This document shows positions 32,032 through 43,329 of a stretch of DNA of 64,000 nt, one piece after another. The stretch's first letter is position 1. The number at the start of each line of letters is the position of its first letter. Made by a program: the position numbers and the translations under genes. The notes below the pieces were generated by a model, which had not been told where the DNA came from, made no database searches, and saw only the letters and a list, made by a program, of their open reading frames with translations. Origin of the DNA: Tremella fuciformis (taxonomy: Eukaryota > Basidiomycota > Tremellomycetes > Tremellales > Tremellaceae); NCBI GenBank assembly GCA_032768795.1, contig CP136490.1:1116001-1180000 (forward strand), written 5' to 3'.

Positions 32032-35000
32032 GAGGGAGTCGGGGCTCAAACAAACCTCTCACTCTAGGTGCGGCATTCGAGAATTATAACGGAACAGAAT
32101 TTATTGGGGACGAACTACTACCAAAAAGATCAATTGTATGCTACGATAACATGACCGAGAATCTACGATTGAGGGTACTCCTAACTGGCGGCCGGGCAAA
32201 GCTCCAGTGCGGATTCCCTTCCTTATATTGCCGACAAGGATATCTCTCCAACATCCTGTTCGACACTGGAGCCAGCTCCTGCTTTGTCGACTGGAGGTCA
32301 GAGATAGCCCAGACCTTAAACCACACCGTGATTGAACGACCCAAACACGTAGTAATGTTTGATGGACGTACAAGCGCGTTTGGTCTGGTTCACACCTATA
32401 TCGACACGAACATCCAACTTCATCCCGAATATCCCCCAATAGATGTCAAATTGCTTGTGACGGAATTAAATGGGGCCGACATTGTATTGGGATGGCCGTG
32501 GATGGCCGAGAACGGAGTAACCATTGATGCGAGGCATGGATGGGCTGAGTTCCCGTGCACTCCTGTGGTGAGAAAACCACACAGACGAAAAGGGAAGGCT
32601 TACAGGAAGCCCTATGCGTCCGGGACAACCTATCCCAACAACATCGAGATCGCGGAAAGCGGCAATCGATGGAGACCGATCTCAGTAACCCAGGAAGGAT
32701 CTGGCGAGGCTGGAATAAGCAACGATGGCGAAGGAGCAACAGAAACGAATAGCTGCGAAAAAGCGCCAATGGCGGACGATCCTCTTGAAAGGGCTGGGAC
32801 GGAAGACGGGACTCCCGTACTCAGTGACCCTTCTACGAGGGATGATGAGTCAAGCGATGATTCTAGTGGAATCTACGACGACTACAAATACGGCAAGGAT
32901 GAAGCCGGAACCGATCCGGAGGATTGGACGGCAATCGAAGATTTGCAAGATGTGACTATTTGGAACAAATGGGGACGAATAGCACTTGAGGAGAAAGAAT
33001 ACGACCAAACAAGGGTAGAGGTGAACGGAGTAACCGCCAGTGAGAGCGACTCGTACACGACCTTGAACGAGAAGGAACAGTCTTCGGCAAAGGAAAGCAA
33101 GATTCCAGAGGCCTACCAAGGATGGGAAGACTTGTTTGAAGAACCGAGTGGGTCGGCAGCGCTGCCGCCACATCGACCGTACGACCACAGGATAGAACTA
33201 AAGGAGGGAGGTAAGCTGCCTCTTGCTCCTCTCTATCAACTATCTCCGAAAGAAAAGAACGCCTTACACGAATACTTGGAAAAGGAGAAGGCGGAAGGAA
33301 AGATATACCATTCGTTATCACCTTATGGATCGCCGGCGTTCTTTGTCCCGAAGAAAGACGGACGCTTACGACTAGTCGTGGACTATCGCAAGCTAAATGA
33401 AGCCACAGTAAATAGCGCCTATCCGTTACCATTAATCTCGCAGATCTTGGCAGATCTACGTGACGCACGGTTCTACACGAAGCTGGATTTGGCAGGGGCC
33501 TATCAGCTGGTGCGGATGGCTGAAGGACACGAACACCTGACAGCGTTCAGGACTATCTTTGGTATGTTCGAGTCCACTGTGATGAGGGATGGCCTAAAAG
33601 GGGCTCCCGCAACGTTCCAACATTTTATGAACGATATATTTTCGGAACTAATAGGGAAAGGTGTCTACGTATATATCGACGACATTCTCATTTACGCGAA
33701 AACGGTTGAAGAACTTCGAGCTCTTACCAAGACAGTCTTCGATATACTACGACAATGGGAGCTTCGACTAAAAGCAGCAAAATGCGAGTTCGAGAAAGAC
33801 AGCATTACATTCTTAGGACACAGGGTGTCTGCGGAGGGGATAGCAACCGACGAAGGACTAACAGAAACTATTAGGAACTTCCCTATCCCGACTACACAGA
33901 AGGAACTACGATCTGCGGTGGGTCTTTTCAGTTACTACCGAAGATTTGTACCCAACTTCTCGGGAATTGCGAGACCTCTCAACAAGTTGATGTCGAAGAA
34001 AGCAAGGTTTATTTGGAACGAAGAGGCTGACAAGGCATTTCAGTCGCTGAAAGGTGCCCTATCATCACCGCCTATTCTCGGGCACTTCGATCCAGAGCTC
34101 CCGATAGAGGTACACACGGATGCCTCGGACTTCGCCATTGGGTATGTGATCTACCATGTGGATCGCAACACCATGAAGCGAACGGCAATCCATTATGGTT
34201 CAGCAAGGCTCAAACCGAATGAGGAGAACTGGACTGTCACCGAGAAAGAACTATTCGCAATTATTTATTGCTTACAACATCATCGAGCATATTTCGAGGG
34301 CAGCAAATGGCCAATAATCTTTGTTACCGACCATCAGCCCTTGATAGGGTATACCATGCCGAAGCAGGTATCAAACAGGGAGGCCAGATGGGCAGAGATC
34401 CTGGCTCGCTTCGATCTACGAATAGTGTACACCCCAGGTAAGGGCAACGTGGTACCAGACGCCCTGTCGAGACGACCTGACCTGGCAGGGACAAGAGGCG
34501 GTGACAGTTACCAAACGGACTCGAAGGTTCGACAGGTGATCGAGACAATCGATGCTGAGAACGAATTGGACCAAATAGTGACGAACTTAGAAGAGTCAAA
34601 GAAGACAGCTTCAATCGTCGAAGACCAGGAACCCCTTGAAATGTATGGGGTTACAACGACCGAATCACCCAGTACAGCAGACCCGAACACGTATGATTGG
34701 ATCATCGATGGAAGCAGAGTAAGGGAAGGGTATATGAAGGACGAGCAGTGCAGGCAAGTCATCGAAGGGATTGCCGCACAGAAACCGCTCGAAGATATTA
34801 GGAACGAATTGCGACTATCAAGCGATACTAGAGTCGAAATAGACCAACAAGGATTCATCCGCATCGACGGCAAAATCTATATCCCAGACTACGATGATTT
34901 GAGGTTCAAGATCATAAACTCAAGACACGACACTCCGTTGGCAGGACATCCAGGAGTTAAAAGGACTATGAAGGCGGTTCAACGGGACTATTACTGGCCT

Positions 35001-36362
35001 GGGCTCACTGCGCACGTCACCAAGTACGTGTCGAGCTGCACAGCCTGTCTGCGCACCAAGCCTTTCAACCAGAGACCAAGAGGTCAGCTACGAACCTTGG
35101 AAGTTCCACGCCTACCGTTCGAGGACATCACGATGGACTTCATCGAAGAGCTGCCAGTCTCAAACAACTTCAATTCAATACTAGTAGTGGTCGACCGCTT
35201 GACAAAGTACACAGTGCTCATACCCACGGTAACAAAGTTGAACGCACCCGAAATGTGTTCGTTACTATTCGATACGGTTTTCTCCAGATACGGACTGCCG
35301 AGCACGATTGTATCTGACAGGGGAAGTAAATTTGTATCAGACTTCTGGAGGAGTCTAACGGAGCAATTCGACATTCGATTGGCACTCAGTACGGCAAGAA
35401 GGCCGCAGACTGATGGTCAAACCGAGCGACATAACCAGAAAGTAGAGGGATTCATGAGGATCTTCACCAACTTCGACCAGGACAACTGGGCACCGTTGTT
35501 GGCATTCGCCCAGTTCGCCATCAACAACGCCCATCACGATACGATAGGAATGACCCCGTTCTATGCGCTACACGGATTTCATCCTAGATGGGTTCAGGAA
35601 ATATTAGAACCGAATAAAGTCGACAATCAGCAAGCAAGACAACGTGCGAACTCAATGAACGAAGTTCACTCAATCTGCAGGGAGAACTATGTACGAGCAG
35701 GAAAGGAAATGGAGAAGTACTACAACAGGAAGCACCAGCCGCAGGTCGAAATCAAGGACGGAGACTATGTCATGTTGGACCTCGAGGGCCTTAACACGAA
35801 ACGACCCAGCAAGAAACTCGACTACAGGCGAGATGGACCCTTCCAGGTGGAAGAATCAATAGGAACACACGCGAAGAAATTGAAGTTACCAGCGACGCTC
35901 AAGATCCACAATGTTTTTCATGTGTCCAGACTGCATCCTGTGGACGTTATTAGCGTCGAAGACAAACGAATACGACCAAAAGGGCAACCACAAGGACTAC
36001 CAACTATAGTGGAGCCTGATGCTGAATTTGAAGTCGAGAGGATTCTGGACTCAAGAAGAACAAGGAATGGGAAAGTCGAGTACCTAGTGGAGTGGAGAGG
36101 CTACGGGGACGATGAAGTGGGCTGGGAGCCGGAGGTGAACGTCAGAAACGCGGCAGAGGTTGTAAGAACATTCCACGAGCGACACCCCGACAAGCCCATT
36201 GGTCACACATTCGGAGGAATCAAGAAAGATAGGAGCTATTCAAAACGAATAAAGACAAATAGCGACAAAGAAGAGCCTATACGACCTAACAAACGACAAC
36301 GAACTCAAGAGTCAGTCAGGCAAGAGACCGGGCACAGGCATAATCTAAGAAGTCGTCAGTAA
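31869..36362 (+). CDS. Gypsy-A Pol, first unit, intact frame
   Basis: This is the open frame in the -1 register relative to gag. The pol frame is closed by TGA at 31833, so any shift must occur between 31836 and 32031. The ATG at 31869 is only the first in frame. Domains: protease (NILFDTGASSCFVD), reverse transcriptase (LRLVVDYRKLNEAT, YIDDILIYAK), RNase H (EVHTDASDFAIGY), integrase zinc finger (HDTPLAGHPGVKRTM ... CTACLRTK) and core (TMDFIEELP, IVSDRGSKFVSDF, QTDGQTERHNQ). A C-terminal chromodomain follows (ERILDSRRTRNGKVEYLVEW, GYGDDEVGWEPE). RT before integrase plus a chromodomain make this a Ty3/Gypsy chromovirus, a group that targets modified histones. Confidence 0.94.
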   Translation: MLFLRTEWSSGQGLFAIDAISRNGGLFQCYEHLPAYHDPFYELATVKSKRPVELRGSRGSNKPLTLGAAFENYNGTEFIGDELLPKRSIVCYDNMTENLRLRVLLTGGRAKLQCGFPSLYCRQGYLSNILFDTGASSCFVDWRSEIAQTLNHTVIERPKHVVMFDGRTSAFGLVHTYIDTNIQLHPEYPPIDVKLLVTELNGADIVLGWPWMAENGVTIDARHGWAEFPCTPVVRKPHRRKGKAYRKPYASGTTYPNNIEIAESGNRWRPISVTQEGSGEAGISNDGEGATETNSCEKAPMADDPLERAGTEDGTPVLSDPSTRDDESSDDSSGIYDDYKYGKDEAGTDPEDWTAIEDLQDVTIWNKWGRIALEEKEYDQTRVEVNGVTASESDSYTTLNEKEQSSAKESKIPEAYQGWEDLFEEPSGSAALPPHRPYDHRIELKEGGKLPLAPLYQLSPKEKNALHEYLEKEKAEGKIYHSLSPYGSPAFFVPKKDGRLRLVVDYRKLNEATVNSAYPLPLISQILADLRDARFYTKLDLAGAYQLVRMAEGHEHLTAFRTIFGMFESTVMRDGLKGAPATFQHFMNDIFSELIGKGVYVYIDDILIYAKTVEELRALTKTVFDILRQWELRLKAAKCEFEKDSITFLGHRVSAEGIATDEGLTETIRNFPIPTTQKELRSAVGLFSYYRRFVPNFSGIARPLNKLMSKKARFIWNEEADKAFQSLKGALSSPPILGHFDPELPIEVHTDASDFAIGYVIYHVDRNTMKRTAIHYGSARLKPNEENWTVTEKELFAIIYCLQHHRAYFEGSKWPIIFVTDHQPLIGYTMPKQVSNREARWAEILARFDLRIVYTPGKGNVVPDALSRRPDLAGTRGGDSYQTDSKVRQVIETIDAENELDQIVTNLEESKKTASIVEDQEPLEMYGVTTTESPSTADPNTYDWIIDGSRVREGYMKDEQCRQVIEGIAAQKPLEDIRNELRLSSDTRVEIDQQGFIRIDGKIYIPDYDDLRFKIINSRHDTPLAGHPGVKRTMKAVQRDYYWPGLTAHVTKYVSSCTACLRTKPFNQRPRGQLRTLEVPRLPFEDITMDFIEELPVSNNFNSILVVVDRLTKYTVLIPTVTKLNAPEMCSLLFDTVFSRYGLPSTIVSDRGSKFVSDFWRSLTEQFDIRLALSTARRPQTDGQTERHNQKVEGFMRIFTNFDQDNWAPLLAFAQFAINNAHHDTIGMTPFYALHGFHPRWVQEILEPNKVDNQQARQRANSMNEVHSICRENYVRAGKEMEKYYNRKHQPQVEIKDGDYVMLDLEGLNTKRPSKKLDYRRDGPFQVEESIGTHAKKLKLPATLKIHNVFHVSRLHPVDVISVEDKRIRPKGQPQGLPTIVEPDAEFEVERILDSRRTRNGKVEYLVEWRGYGDDEVGWEPEVNVRNAAEVVRTFHERHPDKPIGHTFGGIKKDRSYSKRIKTNSDKEEPIRPNKRQRTQESVRQETGHRHNLRSRQ

Positions 36363-36429
36363 CTATTAGTCCCAAATAGCACCCAGTGCGATTGAGGACT
36401 TCATAGGTACAACGATAGATGACTATATG

Positions 36430-37789
36430 CTACATTTCCCTATTCTTCCTCTTCAGCGACTCCAAAGTACGAACAGCTGCCTCGGCTTCACCTATCTGGG
36501 AAATGCGCGAATGTATGTCCGCAAAAGTGCCCGCAGGGATAGTGACTGTCCCGGAGGTAGACGAATTCAATCGAGCGCGTTCGAGTCCCTTCAGACCTTC
36601 CTTGAGGGAAAGGAAATGCTCTCGTAAAACCTGAAGATAAGGCGCGGGGTCTGAGAAAGAACATGCCGAAGTGCACACAGCACAGCGAATTGAGCCTGGC
36701 TTGACTCGACAAACAAGCTTGGCCTTGAGACAGCCTCGGCACGGTGGAACCGAGACCGGATATTTTTGCTGTTCGGCGAACTTCTCATTTGAAAGTGGGC
36801 GCGTGCCGCGAGCAGCACGCTTGGGCGGCGCCTCACCGGCTTTAAGTTCGGACGGCCGTTTGTAGGGCGGGGGGACATCGACAGTGTGGGACTATTCGTT
36901 ACTATTAACCCCAAACAGTACGAGATCACTTGCCTTCGGAACAAACTTAGACGGGGTCTGACTCGCGTGGGCGGCTGACATGAACGTGGCATAGTCCTAC
37001 AATTAGTTACTATTCGTAACGAATAGAAACTACTCACAATGGCCAGGATCTCGTCGGGATCAACTGATTCCGGAGTGGACGGAATGGGCTTGGTCTCGTC
37101 GAGCTCGCGAATAGGAGTATCGACAATGGCGCGTTGTTTCCCTTTCCCCTTGGAACCCTTCTTGCGAGGGGGTTCGGACTCTGTCTCCGACGAGTCCAGC
37201 TCGTCTTCGATGGCGGGGGGATCGGAGGAAAGAAGGAAGGCTGCTATTAGTTGCGGATAAAATCGAATAGGAACGACTTACTAGGGTCTTCATCGACGTT
37301 ACCCTCGGGATCAGTAGTCTCGGATCCATCTGGAAACTATTAGGAACGAATACACACGAATACAAGAAAACAAACACACCTTCGGATTTGTTGTCAGCCT
37401 CCGGGGCGGGCGACGAAGTCTTGTCTTGGGCGGTGTTCAGAGGGGCAGTGGGGGCACGTTCGAGAGCAGCGGGAGCTGAGACGGTGTCGGCGGGGGCGAG
37501 AGGCTGGGTGACGCCTTCTCCATCCGAGAGAGTGGGGAGGGCAGGTGTCTCATCTGCTATTAGTGACAAATACGAGCGAGTAGTAGTAACTCACTCGGGT
37601 CCGCATCCATCTGGGTGAGATCTTGTCGGGTTTCGTTTGACGGAGCCAACTCGTCCAACTCAGGCAGGGGCGTCATAGCGGGCGAGGTGGACTTGCGCGT
37701 GAAGCGTCCCTTATGCTCTTGGTCAGTAATAGCCACGAACATGATCGAGTACTCACACGTCGTTGGGCGGATGCGCGAGAGCGGGCCAT
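36430..37789 (-). CDS. Antisense accessory gene of Gypsy-A, first unit: 367-aa Cys-cluster protein, 7 exons
   Basis: Exons, complement of 37757..37789, 37595..37715, 37380..37553, 37282..37329, 37038..37240, 36934..36996 and 36430..36891. The six introns are 41, 41, 50, 41, 41 and 42 nt. All have GT-AG ends except the last (GC-AG), and every phase fits, giving 368 codons with stop. Most have a CTAAT-type branch site just before the acceptor. The protein starts MARSRASAQRR and has a long acidic Ser/Thr/Pro-rich part. Near residues 250-280 it carries a cysteine cluster, CRGCLKAKLVC then CAVCTSAC (spacing C-x2-C-x6-C-x8-C-x2-C-x3-C), related to but not matching the Zn2Cys6 pattern. A helical C-terminus follows. 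I infer a zinc-binding, possibly DNA-binding protein; the function is unknown. Confidence 0.8.
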
Positions 37790-37933
37790 AGGGGTACGCC
37801 AAAGGTCAAGAAAAGTAGATGTACGAACGAACAACGAGAGGGCGCAGTCACGCCCTTATGTATCCTGCGGGCGTCTATCGGCAAAACGGCGTTACGAGTA
37901 AAAACGAGTATGAGGCAGTCGCAAGAGCGAGCG

Positions 37934-37946
37934 GTTGCTAGGCAAC
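37934..37946. promoter_or_regulatory. X-box-like palindrome GTTGCTAGGCAAC, site 1
   Basis: A 13-bp near-perfect inverted repeat matching the RFX-family X-box form (GTNRCC/RGYAAC half sites). It lies 145 bp upstream of the antisense gene's start codon. Confidence 0.6.
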
Positions 37947-37985
37947 TAGGGTGACAACTCGCAGATGCTCGACATGTAGAAAGTC

Positions 37986-37998
37986 GTTGCTAGGCAAC
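37986..37998. promoter_or_regulatory. X-box-like palindrome GTTGCTAGGCAAC, site 2
   Basis: An exact second copy of the 13-mer, 52 bp from the first and about 100 bp before the middle LTR. Spacing of about five helical turns suggests paired binding. Confidence 0.6.
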
Positions 37999-38099
37999 GG
38001 GACGATAAGCGACAACCGATAGGCGGTATCAGGAACAAATAAAAATCAGTCGCGACTAATCTTATCATGAAGGGACTCATGATGTAAAGGAGGGAGGAG

Positions 38100-38871
38100 T
38101 GTCAGGAAACCGACACGGCATCCTGACCACGAGACTACCACGAGGCAACTTCCGACGGAAACATCCAAAGGATCCTACGAACCGAAGAACGTGAGTACGA
38201 TAGAACCGTCACTATTAGTCACGAATAACTACGACTTGCTCTTGAAAGCGCTGGAACAACCTGGAGAACGATAGAAGGATACGTCTCAGCCTTCCATCGG
38301 CCGAGTTGAGATAGGAACGCACGCAAGGACAAGAGTCAGGTCCACGATAACGGAGGATAGAGTTATCTCACAGTCAGGGCCACGGGGCGGAGACCGAGGA
38401 CGATAAGGACGACGACGGGCACGCAAGGAGATTAGATGCAAGCCAGCGCGGAGAGAAGACGATAGAAGAGAAGAGAGACGACGAGAGAATACTAGAGAGT
38501 ATTGGGAACGAGTAGAAGCGACTAGGAGAACGATGGAACGATCCACGAAGGACGATGCTAGAAGGATCAGAGTGAGAGCGGGCGAGAGTCAGCAGATACT
38601 TAAGAAGGAAGATCGCAGAGGAAGTTCCTCAGCGATCTAGTTAACTAGTCCTCTAGATAGAACGTCTACTTAGAGAATCGACCGTACCAGTGACGAGAGA
38701 TAGATAAGTGAAGTGAGTCTTGATCGCTCCTCACCCAGCTTGGTTCCACTCTACTCTTGTTCGTTACTATCTGTTACGAATAGTCGTTAATAGTTAGCAG
38801 CTTGAACCGATAGATTGATTTAGGTGAGCTTTAGTTGGATCTAATACAGGTCACCGGGTACAGGTCTGACA
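38100..38871 (+). repeat. Gypsy-A LTR 2, shared middle LTR (772 bp)
   Basis: It serves as 3' LTR of the first unit (polypurine tract AAAGGAGGGAGGAG just before it) and 5' LTR of the second. Confidence 0.95.
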
Positions 38872-38920
38872 GATAACTAGATCGCTCATATCCTTCGACA
38901 AGCCACCAAATCAAGACGAC

Positions 38921-40165
38921 ATGTCCTCTGCACCTACGACCGGGTACGGCCTTAGGAACCGAGGCGCGACAGGCAATCCCGACGCAGAGCATGAGCTGAT
39001 CACTCCTCCCACTGGGACTACCACGGAGGAAGGAGAAGGAGTCCAAGGTACGCCAGGCGTGTACGAGCCAGGCGCTCAAGAAGACACGATGGAGTCTACC
39101 CAGGATGATGGGCTCTCTTCGATCAGGACCCAACTCGATAAGATTGGTGAGGCACTGTTGCTTTTGAGTCAGAATCAAAGGATGATGACTGAGCATCGAG
39201 TGAACCAATTCGAGACTAATACGAACAAATCGAACAACAAGGAACCAAAGGTCAACTCTCCGGACGAGTATCAAGGAGAAAGGAACAAGCTCACCGGATT
39301 CCTGACGCAGTGTCAGCTGGTCTTCGACTTACAACCAGCCCGATACGCCACCGACTATGCCAAGATCCGATATATGATATCGTTCTTTAGGAAGGCGCCA
39401 CTGCACTCTATTGAGGCGCACTTAGCTAAGGATGTCGACGATCAGCCTAGATGGCTTCACGATTACGGGTTGTTCATCAAACACATCAAACGAACCTACG
39501 GAGACCCAGATGAAGTTCATACAGCCGAACGGAAACTATTAGCGATCCAACAAAAGTCTTCTGTTACGAATTACTTTGCAGAGTTCGAACAGTTATCATC
39601 ATTGCTGGATTGGCCCGATTCGGTTCTCATCGCCAAGGCTAGGGAAGGCTTGAAGCCCTCTCTCAAGGACGCCATCGCTACCAAGGTGGAGGAAATCCCT
39701 AAGACCTGGAACGACTTTGTCACGGTGATCACGAGACTTGATGAACGCATGTTCGAGAGGGAACAAGAGAAGAAGAACGAACAAGGACGCCCAGAGAGGC
39801 ATGAACCGCGACAAATAGAAACGAATAGTGGGCGAGTGCGACCAGCTGTTACCAGTTTTAACCGCTCATCAGAAACCAGCACAGTCAAGAGCACTCAGCC
39901 ACCGCGTGCGACCACCCCATGGAATGGCAACCCATTCGCAGGCCTAGGTATGCGACCACGCCTGAGTGAGTTCGAGAAGCAGAGACGAAGGGATTCGGGC
40001 TTATGCTTTTCTTGCGGACAGAGTGGTCATCAGGCCAAGGACTGTTCGCAATCGACGCGATCTCAAGGAACGGTGGTCTCTTCCAATGCTACGAACACCT
40101 ACCAGCGTACCACAACCCCTTCTACGAGCTCGCAACAGTCAAAAGTAAGCGCCCCGTCGAATTGA
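38921..40165 (+). CDS. Gypsy-A Gag, second unit, 414 aa
   Basis: It reads as the same protein as the first unit's Gag (30787-32031), with the same CCHC knuckle and the same -1 overlap with pol. Confidence 0.93.
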   Translation: MSSAPTTGYGLRNRGATGNPDAEHELITPPTGTTTEEGEGVQGTPGVYEPGAQEDTMESTQDDGLSSIRTQLDKIGEALLLLSQNQRMMTEHRVNQFETNTNKSNNKEPKVNSPDEYQGERNKLTGFLTQCQLVFDLQPARYATDYAKIRYMISFFRKAPLHSIEAHLAKDVDDQPRWLHDYGLFIKHIKRTYGDPDEVHTAERKLLAIQQKSSVTNYFAEFEQLSSLLDWPDSVLIAKAREGLKPSLKDAIATKVEEIPKTWNDFVTVITRLDERMFEREQEKKNEQGRPERHEPRQIETNSGRVRPAVTSFNRSSETSTVKSTQPPRATTPWNGNPFAGLGMRPRLSEFEKQRRRDSGLCFSCGQSGHQAKDCSQSTRSQGTVVSSNATNTYQRTTTPSTSSQQSKVSAPSN

Positions 40166-42594
40166 GAGGGAGTCGGGGCTCAAACAAACCTCTCACTCTA
40201 GGTGCGGCATTCGAGAATTATAACGGAACAGAATTTATTGGGGACGAACTACTACCAAAAAGATCAATTGTATGCTACGATAACATGACCGAGAATCTAC
40301 GATTGAGGGTACTCCTAACTGGCGGCCGGGCAAAGCTCCAGTGCGGATTCCCTTCCTTATATTGCCGACAAGGATATCTCTCCAACATCCTGTTCGACAC
40401 TGGAGCCAGCTCCTGCTTTGTCGACTGGAGGTCAGAGATAGCCCAGACCTTAAACCACACCGTGATTGAACGACCCAAACACGTAGTAATGTTTGATGGA
40501 CGTACAAGCGCGTTTGGTCTGGTTCACACCTATATCGACACGAACATCCAACTTCATCCCGAATATCCCCCAATAGATGTCAAATTGCTTGTGACGGAAT
40601 TAAATGGGGCCGACATTGTATTGGGATGGCCGTGGATGGCCGAGAACGGAGTAACCATTGATGCGAGGCATGGATGGGCTGAGTTCCCGTGCACTCCTGT
40701 GGTGAGAAAACCACACAGACGAAAAGGGAAGGCTTACAGGAAGCCCTATGCGTCCGGGACAACCTATCCCAACAACATCGAGATCGCGGAAAGCGGCAAT
40801 CGATGGAGACCGATCTCAGTAACCCAGGAAGGATCTGGCGAGGCTGGAATAAGCAACGATGGCGAAGGAGCAACAGAAACGAATAGCTGCGAAAAAGCGC
40901 CAATGGCGGACGATCCTCTTGAAAGGGCTGGGACGGAAGACGGGACTCCCGTACTCAGTGACCCTTCTACGAGGGATGATGAGTCAAGCGATGATTCTAG
41001 TGGAATCTACGACGACTACAAATACGGCAAGGATGAAGCCGGAACCGATCCGGAGGATTGGACGGCAATCGAAGATTTGCAAGATGTGACTATTTGGAAC
41101 AAATGGGGACGAATAGCACTTGAGGAGAAAGAATACGACCAAACAAGGGTAGAGGTGAACGGAGTAACCGCCAGTGAGAGCGACTCGTACACGACCTTGA
41201 ACGAGAAGGAACAGTCTTCGGCAAAGGAAAGCAAGATTCCAGAGGCCTACCAAGGATGGGAAGACTTGTTTGAAGAACCGAGTGGGTCGGCAGCGCTGCC
41301 GCCACATCGACCGTACGACCACAGGATAGAACTAAAGGAGGGAGGTAAGCTGCCTCTTGCTCCTCTCTATCAACTATCTCCGAAAGAAAAGAACGCCTTA
41401 CACGAATACTTGGAAAAGGAGAAGGCGGAAGGAAAGATATACCATTCGTTATCACCTTATGGATCGCCGGCGTTCTTTGTCCCGAAGAAAGACGGACGCT
41501 TACGACTAGTCGTGGACTATCGCAAGCTAAATGAAGCCACAGTAAATAGCGCCTATCCGTTACCATTAATCTCGCAGATCTTGGCAGATCTACGTGACGC
41601 ACGGTTCTACACGAAGCTGGATTTGGCAGGGGCCTATCAGCTGGTGCGGATGGCTGAAGGACACGAACACCTGACAGCGTTCAGGACTATCTTTGGTATG
41701 TTCGAGTCCACTGTGATGAGGGATGGCCTAAAAGGGGCTCCCGCAACGTTCCAACATTTTATGAACGATATATTTTCGGAACTAATAGGGAAAGGTGTCT
41801 ACGTATATATCGACGACATTCTCATTTACGCGAAAACGGTTGAAGAACTTCGAGCTCTTACCAAGACAGTCTTCGATATACTACGACAATGGGAGCTTCG
41901 ACTAAAAGCAGCAAAATGCGAGTTCGAGAAAGACAGCATTACATTCTTAGGACACAGGGTGTCTGCGGAGGGGATAGCAACCGACGAAGGACTAACAGAA
42001 ACTATTAGGAACTTCCCTATCCCGACTACACAGAAGGAACTACGATCTGCGGTGGGTCTTTTCAGTTACTACCGAAGATTTGTACCCAACTTCTCGGGAA
42101 TTGCGAGACCTCTCAACAAGTTGATGTCGAAGAAAGCAAGGTTTATTTGGAACGAAGAGGCTGACAAGGCATTTCAGTCGCTGAAAGGTGCCCTATCATC
42201 ACCGCCTATTCTCGGGCACTTCGATCCAGAGCTCCCGATAGAGGTACACACGGATGCCTCGGACTTCGCCATTGGGTATGTGATCTACCATGTGGATCGC
42301 AACACCATGAAGCGAACGGCAATCCATTATGGTTCAGCAAGGCTCAAACCGAATGAGGAGAACTGGACTGTCACCGAGAAAGAACTATTCGCAATTATTT
42401 ATTGCTTACAACATCATCGAGCATATTTCGAGGGCAGCAAATGGCCAATAATCTTTGTTGCCGACCATCAGCCCTTGATAGGGTATACCATGCCGAAGCA
42501 GGTATCAAACAGGGAGGCCAGATGGGCAGAGATCCTGGCTCGCTTCGATCTACGAATAGTGTACACCCCAGGTAAGGGCAACGTGGTACCAGAC
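40003..42594 (+). pseudogene. Gypsy-A Pol, second unit, 5' part cut by Gypsy-B
   Basis: Protease, reverse transcriptase and RNase H are intact and match the first unit (one Asp/Asn and one Thr/Ala change seen). The frame is broken at GKGNVVPD, at the end of the RNase H/connection region, where Gypsy-B is inserted. Read-through enters the Gypsy-B LTR and stops at 42777. Confidence 0.92.
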
Positions 42595-43156
42595 TGTCAT
42601 GACCGACCTCATCTCACACACAAGTCACCACTTTTTACGCCATTCGCCTACAAAACACAGTACTTTTTCCACCGAACTGCTCAAACATTACCTCTTCTGG
42701 TACATCGCCGATTTAAGTCAGTACTTTTGTCGGTGATCTTCCCTGAAGTCAATACTTTTATCGGTGATCTTTCCTGAAGTCAATACTTTTTCCGGTGATC
42801 CTACTCGGCGGCCTTCAGCCACCTTTCCACTCCCAGTAATTATAGACAGATCTGCAGCGAGGAGAATCGCTTGCACTCGAGAAATATCGGCAGTAGGAAA
42901 ACTTTTCTCATGGAATGGGTGGCAAAACGGGTGGCAAATCCCTTCGGCGTACATAGCCCTCTTGTCTATATAAGGAGGCCACTTTCCGGCCAAGATAGTT
43001 TCTTCAGCAATGGATCTCTTGTGTCCCGTCACAAAAGTCACACAGCTGGTCTGAACCCAGCACTCTTGTCCTCGATCCCCCAGTCCCCTTGCTTTACGAG
43101 CCAGAGACTAGACCCCCTTGTGCCCTTTACCTTGGGCTACCCCTTCGAGCGTGACA
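42595..43156 (+). repeat. Gypsy-B 5' LTR (562 bp)
   Basis: TGTCATGACCG...GAGCGTGACA. It contains a TATATAA box at about 42967 and the triple GTCARTACTTTT repeat, probably enhancer-like. Confidence 0.95.
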
Positions 43157-43329
43157 GTATCCATTGCCAACCACCCTAGTCCTTGCTCGTGATCCTTTAC
43201 TTTGGTTCACCTTGTTCCCAGCTTGGCTTTACTTTGCCTTGTCTTACCCTAGCCTAAGCCATTTCGCTTTCATCCCTTCCTCAGACTCATCCTCAGAACT
43301 TTGCTGACTTACAGGTCACCTCTTGCACC

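Noticed and set aside
32011..32067. 57-nt GTAAGC...CTCTAG intron at the gag end of Gypsy-A
   Set aside because: Its length is a multiple of three, so splicing does not move reading from gag into the pol frame.
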